Source: VFMC01 sp031400715
GTDB taxonomy: Bacteria > Actinomycetota > Acidimicrobiia > Acidimicrobiales > Ilumatobacteraceae
Direction of reading: 5' to 3'
DNA length: 26,736 nucleotides
Assembly: GCA_031400715.1 (NCBI GenBank)
Contig: JANNQK010000230.1
Span: forward strand, 1 to 26,736
The notes beneath the pieces were generated by a model that was given only the letters and a program-made list of their open reading frames with translations, searched no databases and was not told where the DNA came from. The position numbers and the translations under genes were made by a program. Each line of letters opens with the position of its first letter. The first letter of the stretch is position 1. Below, one piece after another: positions 7,277-13,658 of this stretch.

Positions 7277-7326
7277 CGTTCTGGTCGCGAATCCTTGCTC
7301 GAACAGCAAGCCAACGCGACCAGAAC
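7277..7326. terminator. Nested hairpin, copy 2 of the crotonase-flanking pair; probable bidirectional terminator
   Basis: Outer arms GTTCTGGTCGCG (7278-7289) and its complement (7315-7326) enclose an inner 6-bp stem, CTTGCT/AGCAAG (7294-7299 and 7305-7310), with a 5-base loop. It lies between the convergent crotonase (stop 7270) and DinB-like (stop 7356) genes, where a shared terminator is expected. The 14-base left arm, CGTTCTGGTCGCGA at 7277-7290, is identical to that of the hairpin before the crotonase gene. Confidence 0.7.
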
Positions 7327-7355
7327 AGGAACCACGGCGACGACTGGGAGGGTGA

Positions 7356-8009
7356 TCAGTCGAGACCGCTGTTGTTCAGGATCTCGTTGCCGCGGCGGAC
7401 GTCATCGAGATGGTGCAGCGGGTCGTGGAGGAAGTAGCGGGCGAAGCTGTCGACGGTGAACTCGGCTCCGTCGGAGCGACGTCCCGTACGCATCCACTGG
7501 TGGTCACCGACCTGTTCGAACCTGGCACTGATGACCTGCGCGGCGGCTTCGAGCTGATCGGCGAGGACGGACGGATCTTGCAGGTCGTATCGGCTGTCGA
7601 CCGCGGTCTGGTCTTGATCCCAGTTGGCGAACCGAGGCACATCCTCGGCGAGCATCAGCTCGAGCCGGTGGTCGAACAGCTCGAAGACATCGCGCACGTG
7701 GCAGCCGTACTCCAACGCGGACCATTGATCCGCTGTCGGACGGAGCCGGGCATCCGGCCGTGCGAGCAACTCGCGCCACTCCGCGATCTGGCCGCGGACC
7801 AGGCCGGCCACGTCGGACGGAGCAATGCCGATCGCGTCGAATCCGCAGTCGGGACAGATTCGTTCGAGCACCCAGGTCCAGTTCTTGTCGTCGGCTGTGA
7901 TCGGCGGCGGGGAACCGGGCTGGGCCGGCAGGTCGGCGGGCAGGTCGGAGGGCAGGTCGGAGGGCAGGTCTGAGGGCAGGTCGGCGGGCAGGTCGGAGGG
8001 CATGGCCAT
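7356..8009 (-). CDS. DinB-like domain protein with a tandem D-L-P repeat N-terminus
   Basis: The product is 217 residues from the ATG at 8009 (the ATG at 8003 is an alternative). Residues 5-28 are six tetrapeptides of the type [S/A]-D-L-P, encoded by a 12-bp tandem repeat. A linker leads to a fold with I-C-P-D-C-G-F-D-A (51-59), then L-E-Y-G-C-H-V-R-D-V-F-E-L-F-D-H-R-L and a C-terminal L-H-D-P-L-H-H-L-D-D-V, which supply the histidines of a DinB-type metal site. Function is unknown; relatives are often called DinB family or damage-inducible proteins. TACGGT on the minus strand at 8016-8021 is a candidate -10 seven bases before the ATG. It is divergent from the L,D-transpeptidase gene, 94 bp apart. 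Confidence 0.75.
   Translation of the reverse strand: MAMPSDLPADLPSDLPSDLPSDLPADLPAQPGSPPPITADDKNWTWVLERICPDCGFDAIGIAPSDVAGLVRGQIAEWRELLARPDARLRPTADQWSALEYGCHVRDVFELFDHRLELMLAEDVPRFANWDQDQTAVDSRYDLQDPSVLADQLEAAAQVISARFEQVGDHQWMRTGRRSDGAEFTVDSFARYFLHDPLHHLDDVRRGNEILNNSGLD
7927..7998. repeat. 12-bp minisatellite, six units
   Basis: Six near-identical copies of GGCAGGTCGG[A/C]G, one of which has T for G at the ninth position, lie within the 5' end of the DinB-like gene and encode [S/A]DLP. The unit is a multiple of three, so copy-number change would keep the frame. Confidence 0.9.
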
Positions 8010-8103
8010 GATCAGACCGTAGCGAGGCAGTACGATGAACCCGCCCTGGTTTCCCCCGCCGTCGGTGCCTCTGTAGCACCGCCCGATCAGGACACGGACC
8101 GAC

Positions 8104-9153
8104 ATGAACCCACCGAACGCCCACCACGGCCCAAGCCCGGCCCGAGCCGATCGCCGCTCGCTGATCGTCGCAGGCGCGGCCGCCACGCTCGTCTGCGGAT
8201 TCTTCGCGCTCCGCGGCGGCGACGGCACAGATGGCGTACAGGCCGCGCCGATCGAGACCACCCCCGGTGCTGCCGACTCGGGCGCCCCGGCGGCCGTGGC
8301 GCCGGCACCTGTGGCCGCCCCCGTCCAGGCGATCACACCCGCCGATCCGGCTGCCGTCGCCGCGTCGCCATCCGCCGACGACGTGCAAGATCTCGACGGT
8401 GATGCGCTCACCACGGCCGACAGCTGCCTGATGGACACCCTGTCGCTGCGCGTCGGCGAGAGCGGACAGGGCGTCGTCTGCCTGCAACAGGCACTCACCG
8501 AGCAGGGCTACTACACGGGAGCGGCCAGCGGATCGTTCGACCAGGCCACCTTCGACGCAGTCGAGACGATGCAGGCCGATCGAAATCTCTACGTCGATGG
8601 CATCGTCGGCCGCGAGTCCGCGTTGTCGCTCGGCATCTGGCCCGACGAAGCATCCTTCGTCGTTCGCACGCCGAAGCCGCCCGAGGGCGCGATGGACCTG
8701 GCCGGCTACCGGCTGTCGTCGGTCGCCTCGGCTGGTGCGGATGCACCGCCGCTTCCTCCCGACTCCGGCTCGGGTCGCCGCCTTGTCTACGACCGGGCCG
8801 GCCAGCGCGTGTGGGCGGTGGGCAGCGAGGGCGAGATCATTCGTTCGTGGCTCGTGTCGGGCAGCAAGTACAGCAACGAGCTTCCCGGCACCCACGAGGT
8901 GTACAGCAAGTCAGATGTGTCGACCGCGTGGAACGGCAAGGCGTGGTTGCCGAAGATGGTGCGGTGGCTGAAGACCGAACGCGGTGCGATCGGATTCCAC
9001 TCGATCCCGCTGCACGTCGAGGACGACTCCCCGTACCAGACCGATGCCGAGCTCGGCACCCGGCTCTCCGGCGGGTGCCAGCGCCAGGCCGTGCTCGACG
9101 CCGACTTCCTGTGGGAGTGGGCCGACATCGGCACCAAGGTGGTCGTCCTCTGA
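8104..9153 (+). CDS. Secreted L,D-transpeptidase (YkuD fold) with peptidoglycan-binding domain
   Basis: The product is 349 residues. A basic N-terminus (R-A-D-R-R) precedes a membrane segment or uncleaved signal at about 19-36, then an Ala/Pro-rich linker to about 100. PG_binding_1 follows at about 110-180 (L-S-L-R-V-G-E-S-G-Q-G-V-V-C-L-Q-Q-A-L). The C-terminal domain has G-F-H-S-I-P (297-302) and the catalytic S-G-G-C at 322-325, so Cys325 is the nucleophile and His299 the likely partner. These enzymes form 3-3 cross-links in peptidoglycan or attach proteins to it. The residues after the Cys are Q-R-Q instead of the common hydrophobic-R/N, a small deviation. It acts outside the membrane. It stands alone, divergent from the DinB-like gene and convergent with the MMPL gene. 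Confidence 0.85.
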   Translation: MNPPNAHHGPSPARADRRSLIVAGAAATLVCGFFALRGGDGTDGVQAAPIETTPGAADSGAPAAVAPAPVAAPVQAITPADPAAVAASPSADDVQDLDGDALTTADSCLMDTLSLRVGESGQGVVCLQQALTEQGYYTGAASGSFDQATFDAVETMQADRNLYVDGIVGRESALSLGIWPDEASFVVRTPKPPEGAMDLAGYRLSSVASAGADAPPLPPDSGSGRRLVYDRAGQRVWAVGSEGEIIRSWLVSGSKYSNELPGTHEVYSKSDVSTAWNGKAWLPKMVRWLKTERGAIGFHSIPLHVEDDSPYQTDAELGTRLSGGCQRQAVLDADFLWEWADIGTKVVVL

Positions 9154-9168
9154 CGCGCCGATCGCGAT

Positions 9169-9212
9169 GATGCGGGATGAACGCACCGGTTTCGGTGCAT
9201 CCATCCCGCATC
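9169..9212. terminator. Nested hairpin between convergent genes, probable bidirectional terminator
   Basis: Outer arms GATGCGGGATG (9169-9179) and CATCCCGCATC (9202-9212) are perfectly complementary. Inside lies a second stem, GCACCG/CGGTGC (9183-9188 and 9193-9198), with a four-base loop. The position between the L,D-transpeptidase stop (9153) and the MMPL stop (9256) fits a shared terminator. No T tract is present, as is common in high-GC bacteria. Confidence 0.8.
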
Positions 9213-9255
9213 TCGACACGTCAGGTGTGAGTCGTCGACCGGCTCATCGGTCGAG

Positions 9256-11520
9256 TCATCGGCGGGCACCGACGAGTTCGCGCTCGGGGGAACCGTCACC
9301 GGGATCGAGCGTGGAACGGTCGTCGAGCGATGACGGCCCATCACCCTGGTGCATGCCATAGCGATCGTGGAATCGTCGGAGTGGGGCGGGTGCCCACCAG
9401 TTCGCCTCGCCTGCCAGGCGCATGAACGCCGGCACGAGGAACGCTCTGACGACGGTCGCGTCCATCAGCACGGCGAGGCCGAGCCCGATGCCGAACATCT
9501 TGATGAAGCTGACGCCCGACGTGCCGAAGGCGAAGAAGGTGATCGCCAGCAACGCTGCGGCGGCCGTGACGATGCTGCCCGTTCGCTCGAGGCCGAGCGC
9601 CACTGACGCCTGGTTGTCACCCGTGCGGTCGTGCTCTTCCTTGATGCGGGACAGGAGGAAGACCTCGTAGTCCATCGACAGCCCGAAGGCGATGCAGAAC
9701 ATCAGGATCGGCATCGAGATGTCGATCGCTCCGGTGGCGGTGAAACCCAACAGGCCGGAGAGGTTGCCGTCCTGGAAGATCCACACCATGGCCCCGAAGG
9801 TCGCGGTGAGGCTGAGGAAGTTGAGCACCAGTGCCTTCACCGGCACGAGCAGGCTGCCCGACAGCATGAAGAGCAACACGAACGTGGCGAGCACGATGAT
9901 CGCCAGCGCGATCGGGAGCGAGTCGGAGATCGCAGCCTTGGTGTCCACCAGCTCGGCGGCGGCACCTTCGACGGCGACGTCGATCGGCAGATCGAGCGCA
10001 CGGATGTCCTTCACCAGCTGTTCACCCTGTTGTGAGGCCACGGCGAACGTGGGCACGACCGACATCCAGCTGACGTCGGAACCATCAACTGCGAGGAATC
10101 GGGCGTCGGAGTCACCCGTCGCGACCGACGAACCACCGACGAAGGTGCCCGCCGCGCTGTCCACCCTGGCCACACCGTCCATCGACGAGATCGCTGCAGC
10201 GCTGAACGCCACGTCGTCGATCCGGCTGGCACCTGCGCCGTCGCTCACCACGCCGAAGCTCTCCGCCGAGTTGCCGGTGAAGTCGGTACGCAGCACGTCG
10301 GACGCGGCGCGGCTCTCGGCGCCTGCCGGCAGCACCCGGTCGTCGGGCGTCCCGAAGTTCACCCGGAGGAACGGTGCCCCGAGCAGGAGCAGCACCGCGA
10401 CCACCGTGACGGCGATCGGGATCGGCCGGCGCATCACGAACGTGGCGATCCGGTGCCACAGGCCTTCATGATCGGCGCGGTCCTCACGGCGCCGCCCGAT
10501 CGCCAGCGAGTTGACCCGATGTCCGAGCACGGCCAAGAGGGCAGGCAGCGACACGAGCGAGCCGGCGAGTGCCAGCAGCACGACGGCGACGCCGGCGTAG
10601 GCGAACGAGCGCAGGAAGTACAACGGGAACACCAGGAGCGCTGCCAACGAGACGGCGACGGTGAGCGAGCTGATCAACACGGTCTTGCCGGCTGTCTCCA
10701 TGGTGCGCACGACGGCATGTTCCACCGTTCGGCCGGCCTTCAGTTCCTCGCGGAATCGGGAGATGATGAACAGGCTGTAATCGATCGCAAGCCCGAGACC
10801 GAGTGCGGTGGTGAGGTTGATCGCGTAGATCGACACGTCCGTGATCGAGCCGATCACGAACAGGCTGAGCAAGGTGCCCAGCACCGCGATCATGCCGACG
10901 AGCATCGGCAGACTGGCGGCAACGACACCACGGAACACGAACAGCAGCAAGATCAGCGTGAGCGGAATCGCGATCAGCTCGGCCCGCAACAGGTCGCCCT
11001 CGATCGTCTCGCCGACGTCGGCGAACACGGCTTCCCGACCACCGAGCAGGACGTCGAACGGGCCCTGCTGACCGGTGACCGCTGCCTTCACGAGATCGAG
11101 TCGCTCGGCGACCTGTTCGTCGTCTCCGGTCACTCGGGCCAGGACGAGCGCTGTGTCGCCATCGGTGCTCCGGAGCGGTTCGGCTCCTCCGAGCGACCAG
11201 TACGAGACGACCTGCTCGACACCGTCGATCGCATCGAGGCGGCCTGCGAGGTCGTTGCCGGCAGCCACGATGTCGGCGTCATCGACGCTCGCACCCGTTG
11301 TCGCGGCGACCAGGACGACGTTGGGGTCGCCGCCGCCGAACTGCCGCTCCAACAGGTTCGCCGCACGGGTGCTCTCCGACGACGGATCGTCGAAGCCGCC
11401 CGCCTTCAGCACGCCGAATGCGCCGGTTCCCACCACGGCCGCCACGACCATGAACAGCACGGTGAAGGACAGCACGAGCCGCCGCCGCCGCACCGTGAAC
11501 CAACCGAGTCGAGTGAGCAT
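9256..11520 (-). CDS. MMPL/RND family transporter
   Basis: The product is 754 residues with the full MMPL repeat: one TM (about 15-40), an extracytoplasmic domain (about 45-175), five TMs (178-335), TM 365-383, a second extracytoplasmic domain (385-530) and five C-terminal TMs (535-705). Each half carries the Asp-Tyr pair of the proton relay, A-I-D-Y at 245-248 and S-M-D-Y at 615-618, as in MmpL3. Such proteins use proton motive force to export lipids, siderophores or drugs across the inner membrane. The cargo is unknown and there is no lipid synthesis gene beside it. The hydrophilic tail (710-754) is acidic. The ATG at 11520 is supported by a near-perfect Shine-Dalgarno site, and longer readings run antisense to the kinase gene. 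It is divergent from a two-component system that is a candidate regulator. Confidence 0.93.
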   Translation of the reverse strand: MLTRLGWFTVRRRRLVLSFTVLFMVVAAVVGTGAFGVLKAGGFDDPSSESTRAANLLERQFGGGDPNVVLVAATTGASVDDADIVAAGNDLAGRLDAIDGVEQVVSYWSLGGAEPLRSTDGDTALVLARVTGDDEQVAERLDLVKAAVTGQQGPFDVLLGGREAVFADVGETIEGDLLRAELIAIPLTLILLLFVFRGVVAASLPMLVGMIAVLGTLLSLFVIGSITDVSIYAINLTTALGLGLAIDYSLFIISRFREELKAGRTVEHAVVRTMETAGKTVLISSLTVAVSLAALLVFPLYFLRSFAYAGVAVVLLALAGSLVSLPALLAVLGHRVNSLAIGRRREDRADHEGLWHRIATFVMRRPIPIAVTVVAVLLLLGAPFLRVNFGTPDDRVLPAGAESRAASDVLRTDFTGNSAESFGVVSDGAGASRIDDVAFSAAAISSMDGVARVDSAAGTFVGGSSVATGDSDARFLAVDGSDVSWMSVVPTFAVASQQGEQLVKDIRALDLPIDVAVEGAAAELVDTKAAISDSLPIALAIIVLATFVLLFMLSGSLLVPVKALVLNFLSLTATFGAMVWIFQDGNLSGLLGFTATGAIDISMPILMFCIAFGLSMDYEVFLLSRIKEEHDRTGDNQASVALGLERTGSIVTAAAALLAITFFAFGTSGVSFIKMFGIGLGLAVLMDATVVRAFLVPAFMRLAGEANWWAPAPLRRFHDRYGMHQGDGPSSLDDRSTLDPGDGSPERELVGARR

Positions 11521-11523
11521 CAC

Positions 11524-11531
11524 AACCTCCT
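11524..11531 (-). promoter_or_regulatory. Shine-Dalgarno site of the MMPL gene
   Basis: AGGAGGTT on the minus strand, three to four bases before the ATG at 11520, is the best ribosome binding site in the window and fixes the MMPL start. Confidence 0.8.
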
Positions 11532-11537
11532 GTGTCC

Positions 11538-11552
11538 GGATCTCGCAGATCC
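11538..11552. promoter_or_regulatory. Perfect dyad in the MMPL leader, candidate operator
   Basis: GGATCT-CGC-AGATCC is a perfect 6-3-6 inverted repeat, starting 18 bp upstream of the MMPL ATG. A second dyad, TGCCGA-N10-TCGGCA, lies at 11573-11594. Both sit between the transporter and the two-component system and could be response-regulator sites or an RNA hairpin in the transporter leader. Only the symmetry is seen. Confidence 0.4.
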
Positions 11553-11655
11553 CTGTCGATGCACTCATCGTCTGCCGATCGGCGTCGCTCGGCAGCGGAC
11601 GGCGGCTCGTTCGACGACGGGCCCACGGCTGGTTCGCGACCCGTACCACGGTCCG

Positions 11656-11684
11656 GTGACACCCTGGCGGACGGGTCGTAAGGT
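11656..11684 (+). promoter_or_regulatory. Promoter of the two-component operon, predicted leaderless
   Basis: A -35 GTGACA (11656-11661) and a -10 TAAGGT (11679-11684) are separated by exactly 17 bp. The -10 ends seven bases before the ATG at 11692, so transcription would begin at or next to the start codon. Confidence 0.55.
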
Positions 11685-11691
11685 GCAGGCC

Positions 11692-12960
11692 ATGCAGGAG
11701 CAGGCGACGGACCAGCCGGCGACACACCGGCCAGTGGACCGGCCGGCGACGACTCCGATCGTCGCGCCGGCGCGTGCGATGTCGCGCCCCGCAGCCCGCT
11801 GGTCTGCGGCGCGTGTCGCCACCTCGCAGCTGTCGACCACCGTGGTCATGGCATTGGCGGCAACGTGCGCTGCCCTCATCGCGATCTTCGGCGACAAGAC
11901 CCACGGCGTGACCGCCACCACCGTCACGCTCGCGCTGGTCGGGTTGCTGCCGTGGGCTCTCGAAGCCGGCGGTGTGCGTCTGCACCCGGCAGCTTTCCTG
12001 CTCATGACGATGGTGCCTGCAGGGGCGATCGTGTTGATCGATCGCAACCCGGGCGGCATGTTCCCGGTGATGATCGCCGTGGTGTGGCTCACCCGCGCCC
12101 GCACGCATGGAGCGATCACCGCACTGACGGTCGTGTCGGGCTTCGGGATCTGCGTGGGGCTCGCCGTGCTGGAGCGAACGACTCACGAGACCGGCACGAT
12201 CTACTTCCTCGGCGGCATCGGCGTGGCCTGGCTGGCGGGCCTCATGATCCGCCGTCAGGAGATGCTCGTGGCCGAGCTCCAGGCTGCCCAGGCCCAACGG
12301 AACGAGCACGCGGCCGCCAACGAGCGCACGCGCATCGCACGCGAGGTCCACGACGTCGTCGCCCACTCCCTGACGGTCACGATGCTCCACGTCACCGGTG
12401 CTCGCCGAGCCCTCAGCCACGATCCGGCCCGTGCCGCCGAGGCATTGGAACGAGCCGAGATCGTCGGGCGGGAGAGCCTCGACTCGATCCGTCAGGTCGT
12501 CGGGTTGCTCCGGTGCGACGACGGGCGGGCCGACTCGGCTCCCCTTCCCCTGCTGACCGACATCCCCTCCCTGATCGATCAGTATCGAGAAGCGGGAGTG
12601 AGAGTGACAGCCGACCTTCAGCTCGACGACATCGCCGCCGACGCGACCACATCGCTCACCGCGTTCCGTGTCGTGCAGGAAGCCCTGTCGAACGCACTTC
12701 AGCACTCGCCGGGAACACCGGTCGAGTTGCGGGTCGCCAGCGACGGGGAAGGCACCGTGCTTCGCATCGTGGTCGAGAACCCCACCACCGGTGGAGATCC
12801 GACCGGCTTGCGACGCACCGACCGCGTCGGCCTCGGGTTGCGGGGCATGGCTGAACGCGTGCGCGCCGCAGGTGGATCGGTCGAGGTGGGCGTGACCGAA
12901 CGCCACACGTGGTGCATCGAGGCCGCTCTGCCGCTCCGCCGCGCCGTGACGTCGTCGTGA
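11692..12960 (+). CDS. Sensor histidine kinase, HisKA_3 (DesK/NarL-partner) type
   Basis: The product is 422 residues. A hydrophilic Pro/Thr/Ala N-terminus (1-45) is followed by about six membrane segments between 46 and 187, with almost no extracellular sensor domain. Then comes a short helix (190-210), the dimerisation and phosphoacceptor motif R-I-A-R-E-V-H-D-V-V-A-H-S (His220), an N-box Q-E-A-L-S-N-A-L-Q-H-S (Asn334) and a G-box G-L-G-L-R-G-M-A-E-R-V (380-390). The compact membrane sensor suggests detection of a membrane or envelope state (inference). Autophosphorylation at His220 would pass phosphate to the regulator encoded next, whose GTG overlaps this stop. The start at 11692 agrees with the predicted promoter; an in-frame GTG at 11656 would overlap the -35. 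Confidence 0.92.
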   Translation: MQEQATDQPATHRPVDRPATTPIVAPARAMSRPAARWSAARVATSQLSTTVVMALAATCAALIAIFGDKTHGVTATTVTLALVGLLPWALEAGGVRLHPAAFLLMTMVPAGAIVLIDRNPGGMFPVMIAVVWLTRARTHGAITALTVVSGFGICVGLAVLERTTHETGTIYFLGGIGVAWLAGLMIRRQEMLVAELQAAQAQRNEHAAANERTRIAREVHDVVAHSLTVTMLHVTGARRALSHDPARAAEALERAEIVGRESLDSIRQVVGLLRCDDGRADSAPLPLLTDIPSLIDQYREAGVRVTADLQLDDIAADATTSLTAFRVVQEALSNALQHSPGTPVELRVASDGEGTVLRIVVENPTTGGDPTGLRRTDRVGLGLRGMAERVRAAGGSVEVGVTERHTWCIEAALPLRRAVTSS

Positions 12961-13640
12961 GCGCCTCGCTCGAGCAACGTCCGCCCGTGCGCGTGGTGTT
13001 GGTGGACGACCAGCAGCTGGTGCGTGCCGGCATCGCGTTCATCATCAGCACCGAGCCCGGGATCGAAGTGGTCTCGGAAGCGTCGAACGGTGAGCTCGGC
13101 CTGGTCGCCGTCCGCGATCACCGGCCCGATGTGGTGCTGATGGACATCCGGATGCCGGTGATGGACGGCATCACTGCCACGTCGCTCCTCCAGGCAGACG
13201 AGGGGCCACCGGTGCTGGTGCTCACCACCTTCGACGACGACGACGTGCTCTGGGGTGCGCTGCAGGCCGGAGCCGCGGGCTTCTTGCTGAAGGACACCCC
13301 TGCCGATGATCTGATCGCTGCGATTCGCGCCGTGGCCGGCGGCGGCTCGTGGCTGGATCCGCGCGTGACACCTCGGGTGTTGCAGGCCGTGCGTGCCGGC
13401 GCGCCGCGGTCGGGACGGTCGACCGAAGCGATCGAGAAGCTCTCCGACCGGGAACGTGAGGTGCTGGTGCTGATCTCGCAGGGCATGTCGAACCTGGAGA
13501 TCGCCGATCGGCTCTACGTGAGCGAACGAACGGTGAAGGGCCACGTCGGCAACATCTTCGCCAAGCTCGAGGCGCGCGATCGGGCGGCCGCGATCATCCT
13601 CGCGTACGAAGCCGGCCTCGTCGTGCCGGGCGCCGGCTGA
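12957..13640 (+). CDS. NarL/LuxR-family response regulator
   Basis: The product is 227 residues. The receiver domain (about 11-130) has the acidic pair D17-D18, phosphoacceptor Asp63 in V-L-M-D-I-R-M-P, Thr90 and Lys112 (F-L-L-K-D). The LuxR-type HTH (160-222) has L-S-D-R-E-R-E-V-L-V-L-I-S-Q-G-M-S-N-L-E-I-A-D-R-L and S-E-R-T-V-K-G-H-V. GTG 12957 overlaps the kinase stop (GTGA), so the pair is coupled. Targets are unknown; the divergent MMPL transporter is the obvious candidate because dyads lie in the shared upstream region. The gene converges with the protease gene, with 18 bp between stops. Confidence 0.93.
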   Translation: MSASLEQRPPVRVVLVDDQQLVRAGIAFIISTEPGIEVVSEASNGELGLVAVRDHRPDVVLMDIRMPVMDGITATSLLQADEGPPVLVLTTFDDDDVLWGALQAGAAGFLLKDTPADDLIAAIRAVAGGGSWLDPRVTPRVLQAVRAGAPRSGRSTEAIEKLSDREREVLVLISQGMSNLEIADRLYVSERTVKGHVGNIFAKLEARDRAAAIILAYEAGLVVPGAG

Positions 13641-13658
13641 GGATCGCGGCGCCCTACC

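Noticed and set aside
10453..11691. 413-residue N-terminal extension of the histidine kinase frame
   Set aside because: It is Gln/His/Arg/Asp-rich antisense of the MMPL gene and would place the kinase start inside another gene. The promoter and ATG at 11692 fit better.
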